NCBI GenBank assembly: GCA_022768545.1 | Contig: JALELV010000022.1 | Span: forward strand, 1-64,000 | Direction of reading: 5' to 3' | Source: Oscillospiraceae bacterium | GTDB lineage: Bacteria; Bacillota; Clostridia; Oscillospirales; Ruminococcaceae | Length of the DNA: 64,000 nt | In this document: positions 31,585 to 40,342 of the stretch, one piece after another | Position numbering within the stretch: the first letter of the stretch is position 1 | How the letters are laid out: every line of letters starts with the position of its first letter | Notes under the pieces: model-generated | What the model was told of the DNA's origin: nothing | What the model saw: only the letters and a program-made list of their open reading frames with translations | The model's database searches: none | Translations under genes and position numbers: made by a program

Positions 31585-32859
31585 ATGGCAAAAAAATATA
31601 AGATCAAGCGCTACCGCAGGATCTACCGTTCCAACCGGAATTCCCGGGTGACGGCGGGCGGCGTGATCCTGGCGGCACTGGGGCTTTTGGCGGTGGCCTT
31701 TATCGGCTGGAGCGTTTACGGCCCGGTCTCCGATTTTATCAGCGGAAGGCTGAGCGCAGGCCCTTCGTCTTCCTCCGCTTCAGAGAGTGAGAGGGAGGAG
31801 GAGACGCCGTCCTCTGCGCCGGATGGTTCCCAGCCGGAGCAGACACCGGAACCGGCCGGGACGGACTTTCGGAACCTGCGGGTGGCTTACCTGCCTGCCG
31901 CCTTTCTGGCGGACGAGACTGCGCTGCAAAGCACGCTGGAGCGCCTGCAGGCCAAAGGGATAAATGCGGTGGTGTATGACGCAAAGGACGCGGTGGGGCA
32001 GGTGCTTTATACCTCCGGCAATGAACGGGTGGCAGCGGCGGAGGCCATGGCCGCAGCCCCCTATGACCTGGAAAAGGTCAGTTCGCTCTTAAAGAAAAAC
32101 GGCTTTACCGGTATTGCCCGGGTGTATGCGTTTAAAGATCACACAGCCTCCCGCACCCTGGTGGAAGCGGGGGTAAAATATATGGATACCGACTGGCTCT
32201 GGCTGGATAACTCCCGTGAAGCGGGCGGCCGCAGCTGGCTCAACCCCTACTCCGAGCTGGCGCGCATGTATGTGGCGGATGTCGCGCTGGAATGTGTGGA
32301 AAAGGGCGCAGACGCGGTAATGCTGGATGGAGTACACTTCCCCACAGGGCTGGGCCTGGAGCTTGCCTCTTATGGGAGCGGGAGTGCCTCCAAAACAAGG
32401 CAGGAAGTCTTATCCGGCTTTGTGGAGGACACGCGGGAGCTGGTGGAGGAAAATGGCGGGGAACTGATCGTCTCGGCCTCGGGCTCCGCCATGCTGCTTG
32501 CAAACGCCGCGGAGTACCCGGACAGCCCGCTGAAGTTTCCGGCGGATATTTTTGCGCCGGATGTGACCCCGGCTTCCTTTGGCTTGGGAGTGGAGAGCGG
32601 CACCCTTACCCTGGCCGACCCGGTGCTTTCCCCCTACGACACGGTCTATTCCGTGGCGAAGCGCATTACGGCGGGAAAAACGGAGAGCAAGGTGTTTCTG
32701 CCCTTTATCCAGGCTTACAGCACGCCGGATTACGGCCGCGCCTATACGGAGACGGATGTGGAGGAGCAGCTCCGGGCTCTGAAGGACCTGGGCATCTCCG
32801 GCTATATTCTGTACGATCCCTCCGGCGCCTACGATCTGGTGCCCGTTTTGGACCAATAA
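31585..32859 (+). CDS. Putative glycoside hydrolase, DUF4015 family
   Basis: The 424-residue protein has a basic cytoplasmic N-terminus, one membrane anchor (about residues 26-50), a Ser/Glu/Pro linker (to about 92) and an extracellular TIM-barrel-like domain. It matches the DUF4015 putative glycosyl hydrolase family (INAVVYDAKDAVG, DTDWLWLD, GADAVMLDGVHFP, DIFAPDVTP, FLPFIQAYS). Activity is unproven for most members. The start has AAGGGGG eleven bases upstream. It follows the rnfA-like gene by 89 bases on the same strand and is closed by a terminator, so it may be the last gene of the rpe-rnf unit. Confidence 0.83.
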   Translation: MAKKYKIKRYRRIYRSNRNSRVTAGGVILAALGLLAVAFIGWSVYGPVSDFISGRLSAGPSSSSASESEREEETPSSAPDGSQPEQTPEPAGTDFRNLRVAYLPAAFLADETALQSTLERLQAKGINAVVYDAKDAVGQVLYTSGNERVAAAEAMAAAPYDLEKVSSLLKKNGFTGIARVYAFKDHTASRTLVEAGVKYMDTDWLWLDNSREAGGRSWLNPYSELARMYVADVALECVEKGADAVMLDGVHFPTGLGLELASYGSGSASKTRQEVLSGFVEDTRELVEENGGELIVSASGSAMLLANAAEYPDSPLKFPADIFAPDVTPASFGLGVESGTLTLADPVLSPYDTVYSVAKRITAGKTESKVFLPFIQAYSTPDYGRAYTETDVEEQLRALKDLGISGYILYDPSGAYDLVPVLDQ

Positions 32860-32894
32860 AGAAAAATCACAGATTTCATCCGCGGATATCAAAT

Positions 32895-32934
32895 GCAAAA
32901 ATGCCCTGCTCGCTTGCGAGCAGGGCATTTTTGC
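32895..32934. terminator. Bidirectional terminator
   Basis: A nearly loopless 19-bp inverted repeat (GCAAAAATGCCCTGCTCGC, 32895-32913, with 32916-32934) has A-rich 5' and T-rich 3' arms. It ends the DUF4015 gene transcript and could stop minus-strand transcripts too. Confidence 0.85.
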
Positions 32935-33217
32935 AAGAAGATGATAGGAGTGCAATCTATGAAGAACGATGAAACCGGAGTATTTGGTCTGTCCCATCTG
33001 CCGGGCTGGTGTTCCATCCACCCGGCAGACTGACAGCTGTTCTTGTTTTCGTGAAAAAGAACCTGTGAAGAAAAAGCTTTTGTGCACGGAGGGCTGGGCC
33101 CCCGGTTTGCTTGTCTTATCTGACTGTCTTTATGATACACCGGGATTATGATTTCCCTATGAAAGTCCCGCAAACGATCTGCAAATAAACCGTGAAAAAA
33201 TTGTGTCCGTCAAATTC

Positions 33218-33256
33218 AAAAGGGGCCCGAAGATTTTTATCTTCGGGCCCCTTTTT
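33218..33256. terminator. thrS terminator
   Basis: A 17-bp perfect stem (AAAAGGGGCCCGAAGAT, 33218-33234, with 33239-33255) around a 4-nt loop, symmetrical in A/T ends. It lies just after the thrS stop on the minus strand. Confidence 0.88.
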
Positions 33257-33269
33257 GACATAATTCCGA

Positions 33270-35174
33270 TCAGAGAGCTTTGGAGCGGATCTCGTCCAGA
33301 ACCTGGCCGAGGAATTCCTCCACCGGCTTGACGCCGGAGTTTTCTTCCTTGCGGGCGCGGACAGATACCGTGCCCTCCTCCATTTCCTTGTCGCCGACCA
33401 CCAGCATATACGGGATCTTCTGCAGCTGCGCCTCCCGGATCTTGTAGCCGATCTTCTCGTTGCGCAGGTCGGTCTCCGTGCGGATGCCCTGCTCCTCCAG
33501 ACGGGCGGCAACCTCCTTGGCGTACTGGGCGGCCCGGTCGGTGATGGGCAGGACGCAGACCTGCACAGGAGCAAGCCAGGTGGGGAACGCGCCGGCAAAA
33601 TGCTCGGTGATGACGCCGATGAACCGCTCGACGGAACCCAGCACCACCCGATGGATCATCACAGGGCACTGCTTTTCGCCGTCCCGGTCGGTGTATTCCA
33701 GATGGAAGCGGCCGGGGAGCTGGTAATCCAGCTGAATGGTACCGCACTGCCAGGTGCGGCCCAGGGAATCCTGAATATGGAAGTCCAGCTTGGGTCCGTA
33801 GAAGGCGCCGTCACCGGGGTTGACGATATATTCCTTGCCGATGGAGGTGATGGCGTCCGCCAGAGCAGCGGTGGCGATGTCCCAGTCCTCCTCGGTGCCG
33901 ATGTGGTCGTCGGGCATGGTGGAGAGCTCGATGGTGTAAGGAAGGTTAAACAGGGAGTACACCTCGTCGAACAGGCGGGCGATGCGGATGACCTCGTCCT
34001 TGATCTGATCCTTCGCCAGCAGGATATGGGCGTCGTCCTGGGTAAGGCAGCGCACACGGAAGAGGCCGTGGAGGGCGCCGGAGAGCTCGTGGCGGTGGAC
34101 ACAGCCCAACTCCCCGTACCGCAGGGGAAGTTCCCGGTAGGAGTGGGGCTCCAGCTCATACACCAGAATGCTGCCGGGGCAGTTCATGGGCTTGATGGCG
34201 AAGTCCTCGTCATCGATGACGGTGGTGTACATGTTGTCCTTGTAGTGATCCCAGTGGCCGGAGGTCTCCCAGAGGGTACGCTTCATGATCTGGGGGGTGG
34301 AGATCTCCACGTAGTCGTGCTGTTTATGCACTTGGCGCCAGTAGTCAATCAGGGTGTTTTTCAGCACCATGCCCTTGGGGAGGTAGAAGGGGAAGCCGGG
34401 GGCCTCGTCGCGGAAGGCAAAGAGCCCCAGCTCCTTGCCCAGCTTGCGGTGATCCCGCTTTTTGGCCTCTTCGATGGCGGCCAGATGGGCCTCCAGCAGG
34501 GAAGCCTTGGGGAAAGAGACGCCGTAGAGGCGGGTGAGCATGGCGTTGTTTGCATCCCCGCGCCAGTAGGCGCCGGTGCACTGAGTGAGTTTAAAGGCCT
34601 TTACGGTGCCGGTGCGCATCAAATGGGGACCGGCGCACAGGTCGGTAAAATCCCCCTGGGTGTAGACGGTGAGATCCCACCCTTTCGCGGCGTATTCTTC
34701 CAACAGCTCCAGCTTATAGGGCTGGTCCGAGAACAGGGCTCGGCCCTCCTCCACGGTGATATGCCTTTTCTCGACGGGGATGTCTTCTTTGACGATCTTT
34801 TTCATCTCGGCCTCGATGGCGGCAAAATCGTCGGTGGTAAAGGCGCGGGTGTATTTCATATCGTAGTAAAAGCCGTCGTCCAGGGCAGGGCCGATGCCGA
34901 AAGCCGTGCCGGGGAACAGACGCTGCACCGCCTGGGCCATGATGTGGGCAGAGGTGTGCCAGAAGGCCTTTTTGCCCGCCTCGTCGTCAAAGGTGAGGAT
35001 CGAGACCTCGGCGTCCTGTTCAATGGGGGTGCGAAGGTCGGTGACCTCGCCGTTTACTTCGACGGCACAGGCGGCTTTGGCAAGGCCGGCGCCCAGCTCT
35101 TTGGCAATGTCCATGGCGGATACGGGGGAGCCGTACTCCCTGACCGCGCCGCCTTTCAGCGTGATTCGGATCAT
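33270..35174 (-). CDS. thrS: Threonine-tRNA ligase
   Basis: The 634-residue protein charges tRNA-Thr. It has an N-terminal TGS domain (about 1-60), the editing domain with HTSAHIMAQAVQR (compare HxxxH zinc/editing motif) and the class II core with motif 2 FRVRCLTQDDAHI and zinc-ligand region NCPGS. The C-terminal anticodon-binding domain starts near residue 535. The ATG at 35174 has GGAGG eight bases upstream; an in-frame TTG at 35189 contains the ribosome site and was rejected. Expression is controlled by a T-box leader upstream. A tRNA-Thr(CGT) gene lies at 7.6 kb. Confidence 0.97.
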   Translation of the reverse strand: MIRITLKGGAVREYGSPVSAMDIAKELGAGLAKAACAVEVNGEVTDLRTPIEQDAEVSILTFDDEAGKKAFWHTSAHIMAQAVQRLFPGTAFGIGPALDDGFYYDMKYTRAFTTDDFAAIEAEMKKIVKEDIPVEKRHITVEEGRALFSDQPYKLELLEEYAAKGWDLTVYTQGDFTDLCAGPHLMRTGTVKAFKLTQCTGAYWRGDANNAMLTRLYGVSFPKASLLEAHLAAIEEAKKRDHRKLGKELGLFAFRDEAPGFPFYLPKGMVLKNTLIDYWRQVHKQHDYVEISTPQIMKRTLWETSGHWDHYKDNMYTTVIDDEDFAIKPMNCPGSILVYELEPHSYRELPLRYGELGCVHRHELSGALHGLFRVRCLTQDDAHILLAKDQIKDEVIRIARLFDEVYSLFNLPYTIELSTMPDDHIGTEEDWDIATAALADAITSIGKEYIVNPGDGAFYGPKLDFHIQDSLGRTWQCGTIQLDYQLPGRFHLEYTDRDGEKQCPVMIHRVVLGSVERFIGVITEHFAGAFPTWLAPVQVCVLPITDRAAQYAKEVAARLEEQGIRTETDLRNEKIGYKIREAQLQKIPYMLVVGDKEMEEGTVSVRARKEENSGVKPVEEFLGQVLDEIRSKAL

Positions 35175-35237
35175 GTTTTTTTCCTCCAATCTTTTCTGCT
35201 ATCCGGTTTGACAGACAAAACGCAGGAGAGAGCCAAT

Positions 35238-35273
35238 AAAAAAGCTCCACCCCCGACTGATCAGGGGTGAAGC
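35238..35273 (-). terminator. T-box-controlled terminator of thrS
   Basis: On the minus strand GCTTCACCCC pairs with GGGGTGGAGC (one wobble) and is followed by TTTTTT. Its 5' side lies just after the T-box sequence, so pairing is exclusive with the antiterminator. Confidence 0.9.
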
Positions 35274-35280
35274 AAAAGAA

Positions 35281-35491
35281 GCTCCACGGTTCCACCCTTG
35301 TTGCGGAAAAATTCCGCCGCTCTCAAGAACCGGTGATAACGGGCCGGGGCCCGGCGGTTTTTCCCCGCACTCGGGAGCTGGTACCGGACAAAATACCTTT
35401 AGGCGGCTTTACAGCTCACGGGCCGGCCCTCTCTGAAAAGGCGTGTTTTTGTACGGTGTCTCCGTCAACGATTTGCGACAGCATTGAAATT
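35281..35491 (-). ncRNA. T-box leader of thrS
   Basis: The minus strand carries AGGGTGGAACCGTGGAGC (35281-35298), an almost perfect T-box consensus, followed by a terminator and then thrS. The leader from the predicted start near 35491 gives space for stem I. An ACC triplet at 35455-35457 (minus) is a possible specifier codon, though I could not fold stem I fully. Uncharged tRNA-Thr would stabilise the antiterminator and raise thrS expression. Confidence 0.93.
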
Positions 35492-35498
35492 TGGCTTT

Positions 35499-35527
35499 AT
35501 GATAGCACCTGCCGACGGGAATGTCAA
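35499..35527 (-). promoter_or_regulatory. thrS leader promoter
   Basis: On the minus strand: TTGACA, a 17-base spacer, TATCAT. Confidence 0.87.
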
Positions 35528-35654
35528 TGCGTTTTGCCGATAAAAGGGCTATTTTCGGCGGGAAAATACCCGGCAGGCCTCTGAAGCAGAAGGGATCCCT
35601 AAGGTGCAGTTTATAGAAAAATAAACGAAATCATACAATATATATCCAAATTTC

Positions 35655-35683
35655 TTGACAGATTCTTTGACAAGCTATAAAAT
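35655..35683 (+). promoter_or_regulatory. Promoter upstream of rny
   Basis: TTGACA (35655-35660), a 17-base spacer and TAAAAT (35678-35683) in an AT-rich region. Confidence 0.72.
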
Positions 35684-35714
35684 ATATCTAATGTGCGATA
35701 GTGTGCAAAAGTAA

Positions 35715-35742
35715 TTTGCGTTAACGATAATTCGCGTATAAT
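35715..35742 (+). promoter_or_regulatory. Second possible rny promoter
   Basis: TTTGCG, a 16-base spacer and TATAAT (35737-35742), close to the ribosome site of rny. The -35 is weak. Confidence 0.45.
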
Positions 35743-35770
35743 TTAAAAGAAGGAGGCATTATCTGCAGCG

Positions 35771-37333
35771 ATGGATCCGAAAACAATATTGGCATGCGTT
35801 ATTTCTGCGGTCATTGCTTTTGCCCTTGGCGGTATCCTGTGCTTTTTCATGGGCGTTGCATATAGACGGAAAGTAGCGGAAGCGGAGCTCGGTTCTGCCG
35901 AGGAAGAAGCAAAAAGAATTCTCAGTGAGGCCATCAAATCGGCCGAAAGCAAGAAAAAAGAGGCCCTGGTGGAGGCCAAGGACGAAATTTACAAAATGCG
36001 CAGCGAGGCGGACAAGGACATAAAGGAGCGCCGCAGCGAGGTGCAGCGCCAGGAACGGCGTTTGGTCCAGAAGGAAGAATCCATGGACCGGAAGATCGAA
36101 AACCTGGAGAAGAAGGATGAACAGCTCCAGAGCAAGCTCAAGGAGGCCGACGCCAGGCTGGCGGAGTCCGACGAGATCAAAAAGCGTCAGTTCGAAATGC
36201 TGGAGAGGATCTCCGGGCTCACCTCCGAGCAGGCCAAGGAATACCTCCTGGCCAACCTGGAAAACGAGCTGGTCCACGAAAAGGCGGTCAAGATCAACCA
36301 GTACGAGACCACTCTGAAGGAAGAGGCGGAGCAGAAGGCCAGGGAGATCATCTCCACCGCCATTCAGCGCTGCGCCGCGGACCATGTGGCGGAGGCCACC
36401 GTGTCGGTGGTGCCGCTGCCCAACGATGAAATGAAAGGCCGCATCATCGGCCGCGAGGGAAGAAACATCCGCACCCTGGAGACCCTGACCGGGGTGGATC
36501 TCATCATCGACGATACCCCGGAGGCCATTACCCTCTCCTCCTACGACCCGGTGCGCCGGGAGGTGGCCCGCATCGCCCTGGAGCGCCTGATCCAGGACGG
36601 CCGCATCCACCCCGCCCGCATTGAGGAGATGGTGGAGAAAGCCCGCCGGGAGGTGGACGCCAAGATCAAGCAGGATGGTGAGCGCGCTGTGCTGGATACC
36701 GGGGTGCACGGGATGCATCCGGAGCTGGTCAAACTGCTGGGACGCATGCGCTACCGCACCAGTTACGGCCAGAATGTGCTGGATCATTCCATCGAGGTTT
36801 CCCATATTGCGGGGATGATGGCTGCTGAGATCGGCGCCGACGTAAATTCCGCCAAACGCGCGGGCCTTATTCACGATATCGGCAAGGCGCTCACCCACGA
36901 GATCGAGGGTTCCCATGTCGCCATCGGTGTGGACGTGGCCAAGAAATACAAAGAGAACGCCAATATCCTTCACGCCATCGAGGCGCACCACGGAGATGTG
37001 GAGCCCAAGACCATCGTGGCCTGCCTAGTGCAGGCGGCGGACGCCATTTCGGCGGCCCGTCCCGGCGCGCGGCGTGAGAATGTGGAGAACTACATCAAGC
37101 GCCTGGAGAAGCTGGAGGAGATCGCCAACTCCTTTGACGGCGTGGAAAAATGCTTTGCCATTCAGGCGGGCCGTGAGATCCGCATTATGGTCAAGCCGGA
37201 GGTTATTCGGGACGACCAAACCACCCTGGTGGCCCGGGAGATCGCCAAAAAAATCGAAGCCGAGCTGGATTACCCCGGCCAGATCAAAGTACATGTGGTA
37301 CGGGAAAGCCGCGCCATCGAGTTTGCCAAGTAA
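35771..37333 (+). CDS. rny: Ribonuclease Y
   Basis: The 520-residue endoribonuclease initiates mRNA decay in Firmicutes. It has an N-terminal membrane anchor (about residues 4-26), a long coiled coil (about 30-180), a KH domain with the [12 protein letters not shown] motif, and an HD domain ([10 protein letters not shown]). The length matches the family. AGGAGG sits a rather long 14 bases upstream of the ATG, but no better in-frame start exists. The paired ymdB gene follows after a terminator, the same order as in many Firmicutes. Confidence 0.97.
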   Translation: MDPKTILACVISAVIAFALGGILCFFMGVAYRRKVAEAELGSAEEEAKRILSEAIKSAESKKKEALVEAKDEIYKMRSEADKDIKERRSEVQRQERRLVQKEESMDRKIENLEKKDEQLQSKLKEADARLAESDEIKKRQFEMLERISGLTSEQAKEYLLANLENELVHEKAVKINQYETTLKEEAEQKAREIISTAIQRCAADHVAEATVSVVPLPNDEMKGRIIGREGRNIRTLETLTGVDLIIDDTPEAITLSSYDPVRREVARIALERLIQDGRIHPARIEEMVEKARREVDAKIKQDGERAVLDTGVHGMHPELVKLLGRMRYRTSYGQNVLDHSIEVSHIAGMMAAEIGADVNSAKRAGLIHDIGKALTHEIEGSHVAIGVDVAKKYKENANILHAIEAHHGDVEPKTIVACLVQAADAISAARPGARRENVENYIKRLEKLEEIANSFDGVEKCFAIQAGREIRIMVKPEVIRDDQTTLVAREIAKKIEAELDYPGQIKVHVVRESRAIEFAK

Positions 37334-37343
37334 GACACGCTGG

Positions 37344-37375
37344 CGGCCCGCGCTGATATGGCGCGGGCCGTTTTT
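37344..37375 (+). terminator. Terminator between rny and ymdB
   Basis: A 10-bp perfect stem (CGGCCCGCGC, 37344-37353, with 37361-37370) and TTTTT. It may let rny be made in excess of ymdB. Confidence 0.82.
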
Positions 37376-37442
37376 GACGGCGGGCGGGGCTGGAAGCGCC
37401 TGCTCTGCCAGCCCCATGCCGGGCGTGAAAACAGGAGAGATT

Positions 37443-38210
37443 ATGAGAGCATTAGTGATAGGAGATGTTGTGGGACAGGCCGGATGTGAATTTCTGCGCC
37501 GGGAGCTTCCGCGGCTCAAGCGGGAATACAGCGTTGACCTGACAGTGGTAAATGGAGAAAACTCCGCCGAGGGAAACGGGATCCTGCCCCACAGCGCCAA
37601 GGCAATTTTTGACTGCGGAGCGGATGTGATCACCACGGGGAACCACGGCCTGCGCCGCCGGGAGATCAATGATCTGATGGACCGGGGGGAGGGGCTGCTG
37701 CGCCCCGCGAACTATCATCCCTCCGCCCACGGCCGAGGGTGGTATGTCTACGACGCCATGGCCTGGAAAGCCTGCGTCATCAATCTGCAGGGTTCGGTTT
37801 ATCTGGACACCTATGAGAACCCCTTTGTCTGCATCGACCGAATTTTGGAGCAGGTCGACACCCCCATCATCCTGGTGGACCTGCACGGCGAGGCCACCAG
37901 CGAGAAGGAGGCCATGGGCTATTATCTGGACGGCAGGGTCTCCGCGGTGTTCGGCACCCATACCCATGTCCAGACAGCGGATGAACAGATCCTTCCCAAG
38001 GGGACGGCTTATCTCTCCGACCTGGGGATGTGCGGGCCGTTTTACTCGGTGCTGGGCGTTTCGCCGGAGCTTGCCATCCGGCGGCTTTCCACCGGGCTGC
38101 CCACCCGGTTTGAGAACGCCGAAGGGCCCTGTGCCCTGGGCGGCGCGGTGATAGAGATAGACGAGAAGACCGGCCGCGCAAAATCGATCTTCCGGGTGCA
38201 GGTGCGCTGA
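37443..38210 (+). CDS. ymdB: YmdB-family metallophosphoesterase (2',3'-cyclic phosphodiesterase)
   Basis: The 255-residue protein belongs to the TIGR00282/YmdB family of metal-dependent cyclic-nucleotide phosphodiesterases. Metal ligands lie in GDVVGQ, NGENSAEG, TTGNH, DLHGEATSEKEA and GTHTHVQTADE. In B. subtilis YmdB influences biofilm and motility decisions. The start at 37443 has AGGAGAG upstream. Genomic pairing with rny supports the assignment and suggests a shared RNA-turnover context. Confidence 0.93.
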   Translation: MRALVIGDVVGQAGCEFLRRELPRLKREYSVDLTVVNGENSAEGNGILPHSAKAIFDCGADVITTGNHGLRRREINDLMDRGEGLLRPANYHPSAHGRGWYVYDAMAWKACVINLQGSVYLDTYENPFVCIDRILEQVDTPIILVDLHGEATSEKEAMGYYLDGRVSAVFGTHTHVQTADEQILPKGTAYLSDLGMCGPFYSVLGVSPELAIRRLSTGLPTRFENAEGPCALGGAVIEIDEKTGRAKSIFRVQVR

Positions 38211-38242
38211 CCGGGGCGCGGAGAAGGAAGGAGGAAGGGTAC

Positions 38243-39772
38243 ATGACCCGTTTTTCTGGCCGGATGGGAAGGCTGGCGGCCCCGGCGGTCTGCCTGATGC
38301 TTCTCTGCGGCTGTATGCAGCAGATCACCTCCGACAGCACGCTTTTTACCACCCTGCTCCCTGAGAGCAGCGCCGCCTCAGGGGCGGCGGAGGAGCCGGA
38401 GGACATCAGCTCCCTGAGGGTGGCATACAATGAGGACGACGGACTAAACCCCTATAAGATGAAGAGCGAGATCAATTTAAAGCTGGTACCGCTGCTGTAC
38501 GATTCGCTTTTCAAGTTGGACGGGAATTTCTCTCCGGAGCCCTGTATCGCGCGCAGCTGCACGCGGGAGGGCGGCGTGTGCACGGTGGAGCTGCGGGAAG
38601 ATATCCGCTTCTCCGATGGGACCGCCCTGACCGCGGAAGATGTTCTGTATTCCGCCGGGCTGGCCATGTCGGAGGAGTCTTACTGGCAGCAGTCGCTGAA
38701 GGATATCACAGAGGTTTCGGCCTCCGGAAGCCGGGTGGTTTTTGTGTTTGAAGAGGCGGATGCATTCTGTTCCTCCCTGCTCACCTTCCCGGTCATCAAA
38801 AAGGGAACGGAAGAGGCCCCGGTGGGAAGCGGGCGATACCGCCGGGGGACAGAGGAAGGGCAGCTTGTTTTAAACGAAAACTGGTACGGCGGGGGGCTCC
38901 AGCGGATCAAAACGATCCAATTAATTTCGCAGCCCGACAAGGAAACATTGATTTATAGCCTGAAAGTTGGTACAATAGATTATATCTATTCCAGCCTTTC
39001 TGAAAATACCGATTCCGCGGCGGGGGGAAGCTTTCAGTACGTTTCTCTGCCGAACCTGATCTATCTGGGAATGAACCGGCAAAACAGTCTGCTGGCTCAG
39101 CCCGCTTTCCGCCAGGCGCTGGAGGCGGCCATCGACCGGGAGGATGCGGTGGAGAATTCCTACTACGAGCGGGCACAGGCCGCCCCCGCCCCTTTTCCTT
39201 CCGGGTGGGGGGCTTTGTCCGGCCTGGATTACAGCCGGCAGCCGGACACCGAGACGGCGTACAGCCTTTTGGCGGGGCTTGGGCTTTCGGCCCGCAATGA
39301 AGAGGGCAGGCTGCTCTCCTCCGGCGGGGAGATCGACCTGACGCTGCTGGTCAACGCGGAGAACAGCTACCGCTGCGAGGCGGCCCGGCAGATTGAGGCC
39401 CAGTTGGAGCGGGCGGGTATCGGCGTCACGGTGGAGGAGGCCGATTTTGCCGCCTATCAAAGCCGTATTTCCGCCGGGGATTACGACCTGTTTTTAGCTG
39501 AGACCAGGCTTGAGGCAGATATGGATCTTTCCGCGCTGCTCTCCCCGGAGGGGGCCTTGGCCTATGGGGGCAGGGATGAAGCGCTTTGGAATATCTATCT
39601 GCAGTTTCGGGCCGGAACGGTGCCGGCGGAGGATTTTTTGGCCGCTTTTTACGAAAGCGTTCCACTGATCCCCATTGCATACCGGCGCGGGGTGGTTTTT
39701 TTCACCCGGGAGATCTATTACGGGGTGGAGACCACGGAACAGGATATTTTTTACAACATTCAGGACTGGTGA
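38243..39772 (+). CDS. Extracellular solute-binding lipoprotein, family 5
   Basis: The 509-residue lipoprotein has a lipobox (LLCGC, about residue 24) and the family 5 (peptide/nickel/oligopeptide) binding fold. That fold is seen in LNPYKMKSEINLKLVPLLYDSLFKLD, LREDIRFSDGTALTAEDVLYS and the LGMNRQNSLLAQPAFRQALEAAIDRE block. No permease or ATPase gene is adjacent, so it is an orphan binding protein. It sits between ymdB and the yloU-yloV pair. It may serve a distant transporter or act as a sensor; the ligand is unknown. Confidence 0.88.
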   Translation: MTRFSGRMGRLAAPAVCLMLLCGCMQQITSDSTLFTTLLPESSAASGAAEEPEDISSLRVAYNEDDGLNPYKMKSEINLKLVPLLYDSLFKLDGNFSPEPCIARSCTREGGVCTVELREDIRFSDGTALTAEDVLYSAGLAMSEESYWQQSLKDITEVSASGSRVVFVFEEADAFCSSLLTFPVIKKGTEEAPVGSGRYRRGTEEGQLVLNENWYGGGLQRIKTIQLISQPDKETLIYSLKVGTIDYIYSSLSENTDSAAGGSFQYVSLPNLIYLGMNRQNSLLAQPAFRQALEAAIDREDAVENSYYERAQAAPAPFPSGWGALSGLDYSRQPDTETAYSLLAGLGLSARNEEGRLLSSGGEIDLTLLVNAENSYRCEAARQIEAQLERAGIGVTVEEADFAAYQSRISAGDYDLFLAETRLEADMDLSALLSPEGALAYGGRDEALWNIYLQFRAGTVPAEDFLAAFYESVPLIPIAYRRGVVFFTREIYYGVETTEQDIFYNIQDW

Positions 39773-39886
39773 CAGGTACGGCCCAGCTGAAAAAACACGC
39801 TGTGCCTTTTAATGACATACCGCCTAAAGGCGATTTCCCGTGAAGCGGCCAAGCGGATCGGGCCAAGAAAAAGGGAGGGATTATCC

Positions 39887-40240
39887 TTGATCAAAGTAGA
39901 AAATCATCTGGGCGCAACCAATATTTCTCAGGAGTATTTTGCAAGCCTGGTGGGCCGCGCCGCGTCGGAGTGCTTCGGCGTGTCGGGCATGGTGAATACC
40001 ACCCCTTCCCAGGGCATCCGCACCATGCTCTCCCGAAAGGATGTGCCGGACAAGGGGGTTCGGGTACACATCGCGGGGGGAAAATTAGTGGTGGATCTCC
40101 ATATCATCGTAACTTACGGAGTCAATATCTCCGCTATTGTTAAAAGTATTGTCAACAAAGTCCGCTACGTCATTGAGGATGCGACCTCCATGGAGGTTGC
40201 CCGGGTGAACGTCTATGTGGACGGGATGCGGGCGGAATGA
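39887..40240 (+). CDS. Asp23/Gls24 family envelope stress response protein (YloU-like)
   Basis: The 117-residue protein has the Asp23/Gls24 fold, with the SQEYFASLVGRAASECFGVSGM start and the IVTYGVNISAIVKSIVNKVRYVIEDAT core. The TTG at 39887 was chosen because GGGAGGG lies seven bases upstream and the encoded N-terminus MIKVENHLGATNIS matches the family; an ATG at 39812 would add 25 unrelated residues. It precedes the DAK2 kinase gene, the usual YloU-YloV pair of Firmicutes. Confidence 0.9.
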   Translation: MIKVENHLGATNISQEYFASLVGRAASECFGVSGMVNTTPSQGIRTMLSRKDVPDKGVRVHIAGGKLVVDLHIIVTYGVNISAIVKSIVNKVRYVIEDATSMEVARVNVYVDGMRAE

Positions 40241-40342
40241 TCCGGCTGCGGCGGCTGGAGCCCGCTGGATAAGCGGCGGTGTGCTGTCACTTAGAAATTT
40301 TGCCGCGCCGGAATATGGTCGGCAATCAGGAGGTTATTCACT

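Larger units (their letters stand above)
32860..33269. other. Intergenic region with possible degraded short gene
   Basis: Between two convergent units lie two terminators and a short stretch of interest. An ATG at 32959 with ATAGGAG eight bases upstream opens a 24-codon frame (MKNDETGVFGLSHLPG...). An overlapping frame at 32969 starts MKPEYLVCPICRAG, resembling the start of cysteine-rich KTR proteins, then loses resemblance. Either may be a remnant. Nothing else is recognisable. Confidence 0.4.
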
